Made by a program: the position numbers and the translations under genes
Source of the DNA: Hexactinellida sp. DTS-2022
Taxonomy: Eukaryota > Porifera > Hexactinellida
DNA: 64,000 nt
NCBI GenBank assembly: GCA_028753945.1
Contig: JAPNXP010000013.1
Location: 930,001-994,000, forward strand
Reading direction: 5' to 3'
The notes under the pieces: model-generated
What the model saw: the letters and a program-made list of their open reading frames with translations, nothing else
Told to the model about the DNA's origin: nothing
Database searches by the model: none
Shown here: positions 43,626 to 54,810 of the stretch, in pieces
Layout of the letters: every line of letters begins with the position of its first letter
Position numbering within the stretch: the first letter of the stretch is position 1

Positions 43626-46600
43626 ATGGCTACTAACTGTGCTCAGCTGCCCTCCTATCCTGTGACGCAGCCTATCGGGTTTGGTATCATAATAGTTAAT
43701 AAGTTCCAGAATATTCCTTCACACACTAGAAGAGGAGCTGAGAGAGAAATTGAGAATTTCTCAAATCTATTCTCACTCCTGGGACTCCATACCAAAGTGT
43801 ACGAGGATCTTACTAGTCACCAAATAGTGCAGCAACTGGTGAGCGTATCCAGGGACCCCGTCCTCTCTTCTCACTCTCTCTTAGCTGTAGCTATCAGGTA
43901 ATAGCTCTCTCTTAGCTGTAGCTATCAGGTTAGAGCAATAGCTCTCTCTTAGCTATAGCTATCAGGTAATAGCTCTCTCTTAGCTGTAGCTATCAGGTAA
44001 TAGCTCTCTCTTAGCTGTAGCTATCTGGTTAGAGCAATAGCTCTCTCTTAGCTGTAGCTATCTGGTTAGAGCAATAGCTCTCTCTTAGCTGTAGCTATCT
44101 GGTAATAGCTCTCTCTTAGCTGTAGCTATCTGGTAATAGCTCTCTCTTAGCTGTAGCTATCTGGTTAGAGCAATAGCTCTCTCTTAGCTGTAGCTATCTG
44201 GTTAGAGCAATAACTCTCTCCTAGCTGTAGCTATCTGGTTAGAGCAATAGCTCTCTCTTAGCTGTAGCTATCTGGTAATAGCTCTCTCTTAGCTGTAGCT
44301 ATCAGGTAATAGCTCTCTCTTAGCTGTAGCTATCTGGTTAGAGCAATAGCTCTCTCTTAGCTGTAGCTATCTGGTTAGAGCAATAGCTCTCTCTTAGCTG
44401 TAGCTATCTGGTTAGAGCAGCGTTTCTCAAACATATTTAAGCTCCGCCCCCCCTCTATCGAATTTAAAATGTTACGCCCCCTTCCAAAATATTCACACTT
44501 CAACTAATGTTATATAACAAAATTCTACATCCTCTACTGTTATAACACAAATATTTATGTGTATATGTTGTAGGCGAAATTGAGTACCAGGCGAGATTGA
44601 GTCTCATTTTCGCCTGGTACTCAATCTCGCCTAGGCGAGAATGAGTTTCAGGCGAAAATGAGACTCAATCTCGCCTGGTACTCAATTTCGCCTGCGACAT
44701 ATATATATATAAGTGTAACAAGGGCTTATGAATCTACTATATAAATCACAATTGATTAAGTTGTCCACAAAATATTTAGTGTGTTCGCCAGAGTTTCGCG
44801 CCCCCCCTTGGAAATGTTCTCGCCCCCCCTGGGGGTCGCGCCCCCCAGTTTGAGAACCACTGGGTTAGAGCAATAGCTCTCTCTTAACTGTAGCTCTCAT
44901 GGGAACGAGGAAGGACTGTTCGGGAGGAACATAGAGGAGCGGCTCCAGCTGAGCTCGGAGGGGCGGAGCTGCAGCGGTCTGAATGACGTCATATCCAGCC
45001 TTCAGATTCAAACTCTGTTCAACAGCAAGAGCTGTCCGCTGCTGGAGGGGAAGCCTAAGCTGCTGCTGCTTAATGGGTGTCGGGGCGGGGAGAAGGAGGG
45101 GCTCTACGGGTACGAGAAGGACGGGAGGGCGACTGAGGCTCTCCCGACACAGGGCAGCACTGTCTGGTCAGACTTCCTGGTCGTGTGGTCAGCTGTGGAC
45201 GGATACCAATCTGTCAGACACGTGTCTACGGGGTGTGTGTGGTATTGTTTCTATTTCTAATTATACAGCCAGGTGAAGTTAATTGCCTGGTTATTAGCGA
45301 GATTTTTCGAATATACTGACGACGCGAAATGCTGAGATTATATTTACTTTTTATTGTCAATAATTTTTCCTAAGTCAAACAATAATGATTGCTAGTTAAT
45401 AAATTAACAGAATCACTTGGCAATTCCCTATATCATAATAATCGGTTCTGTAAAATCAATATGAGAAATTGAGAATTGATTAAAAATTGATTAAAATTGA
45501 TGAGTCGTATATTAGAATATTTATAAATCATATGTAGTATGTAGGGAATTATCCAGGAGCGCGAGACGCTCCTTTTGGAATATGATTTTAGGGGGAAAAA
45601 TTATTAGGAGCGTGAAAAATTGGAATCGTCTCCTATACCGTACATTAATTTGTGATCAGACGTATGAAAATTGGGTAGTATGTACTTGTCGAGATAATAA
45701 TAAATGATATCCGAACTGAAGGTAAAAATTTGAATAGACTGAGTTGAAAACAAGTTATTTATTATATATAGCCTAATGCTCCCGCTATGTCTCCATATGT
45801 TATTCATATTAACTGCGTGTTTAGGTCTGTGTTCATCTCAGTGCTGTGTGAGGTGCTGGAGAGACTGAGTGGGTACTCTCTGGAGCAGCTGATGCCTGTG
45901 GTTAATCAGAAACTGATCGAGAGGACTACTCGCTTCTGCGAGAAGGAGAGTCGCATGGTAGCTGAGTGCTGTGTCTGGACATCCACACTAAAGAGACAGC
46001 TCTGTCTACACAGGTATATACAGACTGTTTATTCATATTTGTATTCATTCATAACTATAGGGCTTTTCATGACTTTGCATTGACTCAGTACTTTCGAATA
46101 CAGTAGAACTTAACTTGTTTACCCGACGCCCATTGTGATAAGAAAAAAGTGTCAGTTCTACTGCATACCGGATTATATAGGGTCGGATTATGCAGGTTCT
46201 ACTGTATTCGTATTTATCATGAAAAGCTCTTACAACGCATACTCACAATTTTCAAGATATCTTCCTTTGAAATACAAATATTTATTTACTGTATTTCCAC
46301 GAATAGTAATCCACCTTAAGTAGGCTTGAAATTACTAATCGCCTGGTTGACTCATCTCTTTCAAACTAGATAAATATCGATATATACTAATAGATTGTAA
46401 TTGCAATTTATTTATATGCCGATATTAAAATTATTTTATAAGTATGAAGACCAGGCTAGTACTTACACTTTATTTATCACATCGACCTAATGTCTATTTG
46501 AATTAATTCCTATCCCTGGATTACAATTGCCCACTAGTGTTGTAGGTATTATTAGTCTATGTTTAGTTCTAAGTCGAGGAGTGCTACATTCCGCCTCTCA

Positions 46601-47352
46601 TTCGAAGAAGCAGTCGACCTGGAAGTGGACGAGTTCCCTTGCATAGAGAGTCTGCACTCCATTTCTCTCAATTCTATTTCAATCGCAGACAGCCTAACGC
46701 TATCTGGAAGCGACCCTACCACTTGCATAGCTATAGCTAACACCACATTCCTGGACATCACCAAGGAAACTGCGTCTAAACTGAAGATAGGAGACAGAGT
46801 GCTGTTACTGGACATGCTGGATTCCAAGAAGAACCTTCTCTTCATTAGGAGGTACTCTCTGCACAGTGCACTGTATTCTAATTATATTCGCAACTCACTG
46901 TATTCTAATTATACTCACAACTCACTGTATTAACAGGCAATGTTTGTAGTGTATCTTCCATGGATACGGGATATGTACCCAGGAATGTGATTAAACCGGA
47001 TGAGGATCTCGAGACAGAAATCTGGTTCCGGAAAGGGATGGATAAGAAGAGCGCAGACACTATTCTGTCCCCCTGTCCCGACGGGACATTCCTGGTCCGA
47101 TCCAGTATAATAAACCCGTATCACTACCGTCTTGTCATAGTTTCAGAACACAAAGTGCATCAGTATAAGATTAAGTATCTGCCGTTTGATTGGATGTATA
47201 TTCTGTCAGTGTACCATTTCTCCTCTCTGAGTGCTATGGTGTCCTACCTGTCTCACCATAGGAGAGTCTGTTGTAAGCTTGCATATCCGTATACACAGCA
47301 GGAGTGCTATGGAGTTGCTAACAGTGCTAACAGTGCTAATAGTGCTAACTGA
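43626..47352 (+). CDS. Caspase-SH3-SH2 fusion protein
   Basis: Five exons join in phase 2 at every junction: 43626-43897, 44894-45232, 45825-46013, 46567-46851, 46950-47352; 495 residues. Residues 1-200 are a caspase large subunit: FGIIIVNKF, TRRGAEREI (Arg for P1 Asp), SSHGNEEGLFG (catalytic His) and LLLNGCRGG (catalytic Cys; NGCRG instead of QACRG). Exon 3 is the small subunit: SVRHVSTGSVFIS (second P1 Arg), LCEVLERL, ending CVWTSTLKRQLCLH. Exons 4-5 then give an SH3-like domain (KLKIGDRVLLLD, GYVPRNVIK) and an SH2 domain: DLETEIWFRKGM, DGTFLVRSS (phosphotyrosine-binding Arg), VHQYKIKYL. No kinase domain follows; it ends in a SAN repeat. The SH3 lacks the ALYDY and WW residues. It would be a caspase steered by phosphotyrosine. 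Two adjacent genes (caspase; SLAP-like adaptor) are the alternative, but the caspase exon ends at a donor with no close stop. Confidence 0.75.
43870..44417 (+). repeat. Minisatellite built from the caspase exon 1/intron 1 junction
   Basis: The last 27 bases of exon 1 plus the donor (CTCTCTCTTAGCTGTAGC then TATCAG/GTAATAG) are repeated about 15 more times in 31- and 37-bp units. Each unit contains an acceptor-like CTCTCTTAGCTGTAG and many contain a donor-like CAGGTAAT. The true acceptor at 44893 is the last, diverged unit. Confidence 0.9.
44418..44862. mobile_element. hAT MITE in caspase intron 1
   Basis: Ends CAGCGTTTCTCAAAC and GTTTGAGAACCACTG, flanked by GGTTAGAG at 44410-44417 and 44863-44870. 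The CAGTGGTTCTCAAAC end is widespread among hAT elements. A further element is nested at 44566-44699. Confidence 0.92.
44566..44699. mobile_element. 134-bp palindromic MITE, TGT/ACA ends
   Basis: TGTTGTAGGCGAAATTGAG at the left and CTCAATTTCGCCTGCGACA at the right, flanked by TATA on both sides. Inside are repeated CAGGCGAGATTGAGTCTCA words. The ends resemble those of the 2364-5848 element. Confidence 0.75.
46101..46204. mobile_element. TA-target MITE in caspase-SH3 intron
   Basis: CAGTAGAACTTAACTTG to GCAGGTTCTACTG, bordered by TA. 104 bp, pogo/Tc1-like ends. Confidence 0.75.
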
Positions 47353-47791
47353 GATAACAGCTGGTTTGTACGTTTGTGAAATTATGTTTAATTGTCAACT
47401 TATTAAATTTATTTATTTACTACTATCAACAGAGTAAGCTTTCCAGACACGAAACAATTGAGTAAGCGCTTGTACCGCATCCCTAAGGTTGATGCTTACA
47501 TTTCTGATATGTAGATAGATCATTGGTTAATTTATAAATAGTAACTCTTGAGTTGTTAAATTGGACATCATTATTATCCTGTGTCCCAAGGCTAAACTGT
47601 TGAGGTATAAGCGATATTGCCATCTAAGGAACTATGCTTAATGGGAACTATTAATATAAGTTTATCGCTATGTATTATATGAGAATGAACCCTGAATATA
47701 AACGTGGTTCAGTGAACTACAAATGTGAGTTATCTTTGTGTTTAACTTTATATGTTATTCAGTTGATAAGCAGTTAGTAGCACATCGTACA
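47353..47791. other. Intergenic between SH2 and NHL genes
   Basis: No gene. GTTATTCAG just before 47761 could be an acceptor for a 5' non-coding exon of the NHL gene, whose frame is open upstream of its first ATG. Confidence 0.45.
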
Positions 47792-49036
47792 ATGGCTAGT
47801 GCTTATGGTGTGGGAGAAGAGAGCTTCCTCTCTCACGTGGAGAGAGTGCGTAGCGAGATACACACTAAGTTCTTAAGAGCTCACGAGCTGCTACAAGCTA
47901 GAGAAGCCGATCTGATAGCAGAGTTACAGAGATTGGTAGACGAGTATACGGGAGATAAAATAACTCTACAAATCAAACAGTTGTCGATTTCTAAAGATGC
48001 TCTGAGGGACACTCTTACGGAAAATGAGAACAAAGAAATTCTCGATCTGAATTTAGCTTCAATTGATGCACGCATTGCAGAATTACAAACTAAACTCCAG
48101 AAAGCTAAAGATACTTACCAGAGTGTATCATTTGAATGGAATAGTGATTTAGAAAAGAAACTGAGTGTAGCAGGCGAGATACGACTTAATGCTGCGAAAG
48201 AAGGAATACGAGACTATAAGCAGATAGGAGATCCTATTGCGGTATTTGGGAAACACAGCAATGAAGGAACTTCACCTGGCGTGTTCTGTTATCCCAAGGG
48301 TATTGCCATTAATCCTGAGAATAATTCCATATACATTTGTGATGGAGGTAATGACCGTGTGCAAGTTTATAACAAATCATTTGAATTTTTATTTCAGTTC
48401 AGTGATAAGATGAATGGACCAGTTGGTATTTGTATCAAACAGAACAAAGTATACGTCACACAATACAGTTCTAATTGCCTCAATGTGTATTCTACTGAGG
48501 GTCAATTTCTTAACTCTGTTGGAGTGAAAGGAAAGAAAGAGTTAATGTTTGATGGACCAAGAGGACTTGATATTTCCACTGAAAAAGATAGAATATTTAT
48601 AGCTGAATCTGACAATGATAGAATTCAATGTTTGAATTTACATCTCAAATTTAACTCTTACATTTATGGTATTTATGGTGCTAAAGATGTCAATTTAACT
48701 TCTAATGAGATTATAGTATTGTCTAATCGTAATCCTTGTGTCTCTCTATACACTTATTCTCATCAATTAATTCGCGAAATGATCCCTAAAAGTGCAGGTT
48801 TTCCAGTTGATTCCCCTTCTTTTTTCATCCTAGATAAATCCTTAAATATCCTCATTACCGACTTTAAGAGTAATTTTGTTTGTATTTTCTCTTTTGCAGG
48901 AGAGCAAATACACAGATTTGGCAAAGGAGAAGAGAAGAGAGGCGGTTTCTTAGAACCCACTGGAATAACAATCGATAATGAAGGGAGGATTATCGTTGTA
49001 TCTTATAACCCAGAATATTGTATTCAGATATTTTGA
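47792..49036 (+). CDS. Coiled-coil NHL-repeat protein (TRIM-NHL-like, no RING)
   Basis: 414 residues in one exon. Residues about 10-140 are helical coiled coil (ESFLSHVERVRSEIH, LIAELQRLVDEYTGDK). Residues about 145-414 form a six-bladed NHL propeller: YPKGIAINPENNSIYICDGG with NDRVQVYN, MNGPVGICIKQNKVYV, DGPRGLDISTEKDRIFIAES with NDRIQCLN, and a last blade FLEPTGITIDNEGRIIVVS. In TRIM-NHL proteins the propeller binds RNA or protein; here RING and B-box are missing, so ligase activity is not expected unless upstream exons supply it. Proteins of this build are, from memory, abundant in sponge genomes. The start is the first ATG. Confidence 0.85.
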   Translation: MASAYGVGEESFLSHVERVRSEIHTKFLRAHELLQAREADLIAELQRLVDEYTGDKITLQIKQLSISKDALRDTLTENENKEILDLNLASIDARIAELQTKLQKAKDTYQSVSFEWNSDLEKKLSVAGEIRLNAAKEGIRDYKQIGDPIAVFGKHSNEGTSPGVFCYPKGIAINPENNSIYICDGGNDRVQVYNKSFEFLFQFSDKMNGPVGICIKQNKVYVTQYSSNCLNVYSTEGQFLNSVGVKGKKELMFDGPRGLDISTEKDRIFIAESDNDRIQCLNLHLKFNSYIYGIYGAKDVNLTSNEIIVLSNRNPCVSLYTYSHQLIREMIPKSAGFPVDSPSFFILDKSLNILITDFKSNFVCIFSFAGEQIHRFGKGEEKRGGFLEPTGITIDNEGRIIVVSYNPEYCIQIF

Positions 49037-49633
49037 TTTCTGAGAGTTATTTACTATTTTATTTTATTTGCTTTTCTAATTCTTTCTCCTACGTGGTTCT
49101 TTAGCAAATTGTTTCTCATTGTTTTGTTATAACCTGAATTGGTTGCATTATGCATTATTTGTATATTTTACCAATAATTTTATTAGAATTGTATTCCATC
49201 AATACTTGTAGTAGGGCGAATATACTATTTCCATGACTTTCTCATCCCCGCTGTGTTTGCGTAATAGCAAATCGAATTTTGCACAAAATTTGACTGCTAA
49301 TAAGCGAACTTGCTATTAGAGGAACAGAATTAACATTTAATGCTCACTTGGGTACTGAAAATAACTTGCTAATTAAAGCAAAATATTATTATTATTAGAG
49401 CAATTGCTATTAGGCGAACATCACTATATTTCATTGCACAACATACCGATTAGCTTATACTACAAATACTAGCACAGATAAGCAAAATTGATCACAAATA
49501 TGGCCATTAGCAAATAAAGTGGGCATTAACAACTAATTTATACTTATCTCCTTCGAAATACTCTATGTTATTCTAATAATCTAATTCAATAGAGCATTTA
49601 CTGTCTTCTCTCCTGTTTATGTAATGTTGGTAC
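49037..49633. other. Intergenic with a TA-target MITE at about 49251-49433
   Basis: 49257 onward reads TTTGCGTAATAGCAAATCG and ends ATTGCTATTAGGCGAACA, a worn member of the 52759-52908 family with a TTA run inserted. No gene otherwise. Confidence 0.6.
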
Positions 49634-50104
49634 ATGAGTAGTATGGCTAGCCACCCGTCTAGCTCTGACAGGAAGGTATCAGCTCAGGAGCAACTAGACC
49701 CGTTAGTGTTCCTGAAGGAATGCAAAGAAACAGCTTTGAGGAACGGAGAGACCAAGAAAGTTCAACAGATTAGAACTTTAATTTGGAAAATTCAAGACAT
49801 GAGTGACCACGAATCGAGGAAATCTGAAATAAATGGTATGCTAGCAGAAATTGGACTGATTGAAAGGAAAGTAGAAACAAATATAACCGTATCCGGAGCC
49901 GCATCAGATCCCTCATGGACTGAGAAGTCTATAAAGAATACTGAGAAGAAACTGAGAGATATCGATAAGTTAAAATTAAAACAGAAAAATGGAACAAAAT
50001 TAGAACACAACCAATTAGAGAAAATAAAACGAGAGCAGGAGTTATTGGAAGAGCTAGAGAGTTTGAAAGCTATTGTAGCCAGTGTAGATAATGATACTGT
50101 GTAA
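49634..50104 (+). CDS. Small helical protein with eIF2A/PYM-like C-terminal segment
   Basis: 156 residues, one exon. The N-terminal 20 residues are Ser-rich. Residues 20-80 are predicted helices (DPLVFLKECKETALRNGE). The C-terminal 45 residues (KNTEKKLRDIDKLKLKQKNG, KLEHNQLEKIKREQELLEEL) resemble the ribosome-associated helical tail found in eIF2A and in PYM, where a KKL..I..L...Q..G..L...Q..KI...E.L..EL pattern occurs. The rest of those proteins is absent. Function is not established; a translation-related role is only a suggestion from the tail. The stop at 50102 is followed by a GT run and an AT-rich 3' region. Confidence 0.6.
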   Translation: MSSMASHPSSSDRKVSAQEQLDPLVFLKECKETALRNGETKKVQQIRTLIWKIQDMSDHESRKSEINGMLAEIGLIERKVETNITVSGAASDPSWTEKSIKNTEKKLRDIDKLKLKQKNGTKLEHNQLEKIKREQELLEELESLKAIVASVDNDTV

Positions 50105-50262
50105 TATTTGATGTGGTGTGTGTGTGTGTAGGATAATTGTGGTCTCATTTTGTAATGTTATGAAAGAATTATATTCTAACAAAGCTACATATTTTGTATG
50201 TTTGTATTTTAACCTAGTTATTGTACATACTCTTACTCTCCACACAATCTAAAGAGTAATTA

Positions 50263-50541
50263 CAGTCAATTCCCGTTATAAGTTATAACGAAGTGCTCGG
50301 GACCGTGGTTTCATTTCCTTTTAACCGGAGTTTGTTATAACCGGAGTAAAATCAATAGATTAGAGGCTATATCATGAGATTTGAATGACTTCGTTATAAG
50401 CGGAATTTCGTTATATCCATTTCGTTGTAACCGAAGTTTAACTTTTAATAATGTAATAAGATAGAAGGATTTCCGGACCATTGAATGGCTTCGTTATAAG
50501 CAGGTACTTCGTTATATCCGACTTATAACGGGAGTTGACTG
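50263..50541. mobile_element. 279-bp TA-target MITE, pogo-like
   Basis: CAGTCAATTCCCGTTATAAG to CTTATAACGGGAGTTGACTG, bordered by TA. Internal CGGGACCGTGG and repeated TTCGTTATA words. Confidence 0.88.
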
Positions 50542-50913
50542 TAATTCCTTTTGGGGGTTTTGACCATTGGTACTAGCATTACTTGTAAAGAAATATGAAG
50601 AATATTAGAAGGGAATTGTCTTGTTCACTGCTTGTCACAGCAACTTTGCTCTAACAGCCTATTCAGTCAATAGCACAAATCCTAATTTTGCAATGAAAAG
50701 TTATGTTTGAATATAATAATCTCACTCACTTGCTTTGTATAAATATATTGAGACATTATACATCTACTTTGTAACAGGCTCAATTTGTCAACAATTTAAT
50801 TTAAGTTACTGATATATACAAACAAATATTCCAATATTGAGTAGCATGGAGAATACATAATTTTTTTGTAGAAATACTATATACGTATTATATAAAAAGT
50901 AGCAGCATTGAAA

Positions 50914-53065
50914 ATGCTCTGCATGTTTTCTCGAAACTCAAAGTTACTATTCCCCAAACAGACCTACTTTGTTAAAACTCGCACACTCAGACTCACAACA
51001 ACAACTCAGTCCCAAGCAGACAGACGTCTCTGTCTCGGATTAGGCAGTAATGTAGTGGACTATTTATACTCGGTGGAATCTCTGCCTAAAAAAGGCATGA
51101 AAGGTTTCTTCACCAGAGGAGTGTCGATCCCACAGGCGAAGAAAGCAGGCGGAGTTATATTGAACCATTTAGCTTGGGCAGCTCAGCTCGGCGTTCCATG
51201 TGGCCTGTTGGGTCTCCAGGGTAAGGACGAAGAAGGAAAGTTTCTCCGCGAGTTTCTCAGAAAAGCACAAGTTAGAACAGACTGCATTGATGTATCAGAT
51301 CTCTACCAAACTGGATTTAGTTATATATTTGTAGAGCCTACAGGTAATTGGATTGATTGCAATTGAACTATGCATTTCAAATATGTGTCAAAGTTCCTTT
51401 ACAGAAATTCTTACTCAATTACACTATACATCGAATGATATTCCCTAAAGTTATTATTTGAATTTATTAATTAACAAATTTATTTGTCATAATCAAAACA
51501 TGTTATTAACCTATGAAAATTGAAAAAAACATAATCTAGTTTATCATAATAACAGCTATTAATCAATTGAAATGGATAAAACCTAATTAATGTTAAATAT
51601 GTACTCCTAACTTTGTTCTTACTGTCAGAATAACAGATGTATTATTTAGGTGAGAGGAGTATAATAATGAATTTGGGCTCTACTGCTGAGTTAAATGCGA
51701 AGAATGTTAATCAATTCATTCCTATCATTCAAAAGGAAGCTCGTATTGTCACTTCCGAAATATCACAGGTACCCTTGAGTGGAGTTATTCGCATTTTGGA
51801 AGCGGCTAAGTCTAGTGACTGTCTGACGATCCTAGATGTGGATGTTAGTCCGAGTGTAGCGGTTAATGAAGCGAAGCTAGGCACCATAGAAGAACTGTTG
51901 AAAGCTATTTCTCTAGCGAATGTTGTGAAACCAGCTGGTAAGCTAGGCTATTTATTCTACAATATATTCGTCATACATACAATGTTATAGCTTAATTAAT
52001 AATTATTTACCATACAAGGATGTAAATGTGCATCTGGTGCAACTTTTGTTGTTGTTTCCTACGCCTTTTAATTTGTATTTCAAATCTTAATTATTATAGA
52101 AACAAACTGCAAAATATTTTATTTTATAACTTTATTACAACTAAATTTATTTGAGAATACAGTTAATAACATAATATACTAAATTATATTCCGATAATGA
52201 ACCATGTTTACTACTATCTAAATTACTTGTAATATTTATTCAACTAACATACGTATACTGTTATTGCTTCTAATTATTCATTCCATAGGGCATGTAGTGA
52301 GAGAGTTAATCAGTCTGTACACTCACGACTCAATAGCACCAGATACAGATATGCAACCTAGCCTATCGACAACAATAGCTAAACAGCTACGCAGCTTAAC
52401 ACAAGCAAATCTCCTAGCAATTACCAATGCAGCAGATCCCTGTATACTCTCTACTTGTGATTTTGATGTAGAAGTCCCTACACTTAAGATTGATAAAATA
52501 GTCGACACAACTGGTGCAGGAGATTCATTTTTAGGTACAAATACAATAAATATTGTATTATAACTAGCTATCTGTTATTAAGTGAACCTTCCTGAGAGAT
52601 TAGTTGTTGACCACTGAGTGTATCACACTAGTAATATTTGCACACTGACTATTGTACACAACAGTACGAGCAGTCAAAATAAATTTCAATATAATTAGGA
52701 GACAATACGGGGAGATTGTATCCCATTTTCGTTCTTCCCTTGTTTATAATTTGCAATACAGTCGTTTGGCGTAATAACAAGTCGCATTTTGCGCGAAATT
52801 TGCTTGCTAATAAGCAAACTTGCTATTAGAAATTAACATTAAACGCTCGCTTGGGGACTGAAAATAACTTGCTATTAGAGCAATAATCCTATTAGGCGAA
52901 CACAACTGTATATTCATTCACCTTAATACTGTAGCTGGACTCATCAAATGGATTTACGACAATGGACTTCCTACCACTCAGTCAGAATTATATTCAGTTG
53001 GTACTCTAGCTAATCAGATAGCTTCTCAGTGTGTGCAGACTATTGGTGGCGTACCAGACATTTAA
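50914..53065 (+). CDS. PfkB-family carbohydrate kinase, four exons
   Basis: Exons 50914-51343, 51650-51937, 52289-52534 and 52935-53065 join in phase to 364 residues. Members phosphorylate sugars or nucleosides with ATP. Residues 1-40 are Arg/Ser/Thr-rich with few acids, suggesting a mitochondrial targeting peptide. LGLGSNVVDYLYSVESLPKK and AKKAGGVILNHLAWAAQLGV form the PfkB N-terminal signature, followed by GLLGLQGKDEEG. TILDVDVSP and NVVKPAG lie in the middle. DTTGAGDSFLAG holds the GAGD anion hole and catalytic Asp, read across the last intron. The C-terminus TTQSELYSVGTLANQIAS fits the family's final helix. Intron 3 contains a MITE (52759-52908). Substrate cannot be read from the sequence. 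Confidence 0.9.
52759..52908. mobile_element. 150-bp TA-target MITE in kinase intron 3
   Basis: CAGTCGTTTGGCGTAATAAC to ATTAGGCGAACACAACTG, bordered by TA. The best-preserved member of the family at 5938, 49251 and 59485. Confidence 0.85.
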
Positions 53066-54411
53066 GAATAGATACTAATAAGTTAATAACAATTCTAATG
53101 AGAAGAGGAGAGTATCCTATTAGAAAAGCACTGGTCACTTTTGCAATTTATATTCTTAGATTATTTATAGATGAATTTTATTTGATGAATTCAATAGTTC
53201 TTTTCAATTTCGCATGAAGATTATAAAATTATTTTAATTTAATTTTTGACTAATTACCTCTATCTGTCAAATTGTTAATTCTATTATTTGAATATTAATT
53301 TATACATTTAAAGGGTGAAAAAGTTATACACATAGAATATGATATTAGAACTTCACATAATGTGAATCGATTTTTTCTGCAACATGTACAATACATTGTT
53401 TGCTGCAATAGATAAGATAATTTCCTACTAAAACACAATTTTATTAATTATAGTTTTTCGAGATTTTAATATATCAAACTCAGGAATTGAAAATACGAAA
53501 ATTTATAATGGACAGGACCCTCAAAAGGACTGACGGGCCTAGGGTTATTTTCTCTCTGGATAGCCTTAACGAAATTGGTTGACTCAAATTATAAAATAAT
53601 TGTAGAATACAAGATATTAGAGCTGAAAATTTCCAATTACTATGTCTGGAAGGAATTAGACTTAACTTTTCCTTAGTTTCCAAAAGAACACAAAGCAACA
53701 CTAATTTTCCACTTTTCCACGAAGAGCTCTAAATGAGTACCTCTTTCAGTGTACCAGAATTACTTTTATACTGCGAAAAGTGCCAATAGCATTTGCTCGA
53801 AGATAATTATTTAATTGGATAAATATTTGGTAGAATGGCTTCAAACAAAATTTCAACACAATTATAAGTAAACATACGACAAAGATAAATACAGTACGTA
53901 ATTTACTTCTATTGTTCTGGTCCAAATGGTCCCCCCTGGATATTTGGTACGGGGGACAATTTGGAACAAATTTCGAACCTTTTGGGCCAAATGGTCCCCC
54001 TTCTAATTATGCAACGTTTTCAATTTAAATATTGTATGATTTCACATTGCGTTAATAATAGTGCTTCTTTTGACCTCTCAAAAGGTCATACAACTTGATT
54101 CGTGTTTTACTTACGCTGATTGTAGAATAATTTGAACATATGTATACTATTATGGAACTTGTTAACCTTGTAGTTCTCCTGAACCAGCCCAAACCTCACT
54201 AGTCGGATGCCTTTGGAACACTAGATTCAGTTGTACTAGTAACTCCTCTTCATATCTAAATAGTACATCAAACTATTTAATTGCAATTCACGTCTCTCGA
54301 TTCTTATAAACACATGTCCAGTTATCGAACATAAATTAGTAATACTGTCACGCCGTTGGTTCGCCGCCATAAGTGGTCCGGGGGACCATATGGCGTGACA
54401 ATACCACTAGT
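53066..54411. other. Intergenic, no gene seen
   Basis: AT-rich. 53935-54005 carries two inverted GGTCCAAATGGTCCCCC words; 54345-54400 has TGTCACGCC and GGCGTGACA around GTGGTCCGGGGGACCA, a small inverted-repeat element. Confidence 0.45.
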
Positions 54412-54782
54412 CAAGGCTGAATTCGGTTAGCCGGCTAACCGTTTAACCACTGCTAATAGGTTGCAGATTTTATTTAGTCAGTTACCGGTCTGTTAATATT
54501 TGCAGTGTAATTAGATAATATTTATTTAAAAGAATAAAATCATGTTAATTTTATTTGAATATAATATCTTATAAGTTAAAACAAATAAATTTTAAGTACA
54601 GTAACAACATTGTTTCTAAATTATCTAAATTACGAAGTGTATCGGTTAATGTACTTGTGGGCTGACATTTTAAAAAGCTGAGTCTTATAAAGTATCAAAA
54701 GCAAAATGTTCTAAAAGACTATTACATAGTCTTTTAGAGAAATCGAATCGTAACCGTAGTCTCACAAGGGGTAATTACTCTT
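54412..54782. mobile_element. hAT-like repeat (CAAGGCTGAATTCGG family)
   Basis: Same family as 3419-3784. Flanks CCACTAGT (54404-54411) and GCACTAGT (54783-54790) form a 7/8 duplication. Confidence 0.6.
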
Positions 54783-54810
54783 GCACTAGTAAAGTTAAAT
54801 CTAAAGTGTA

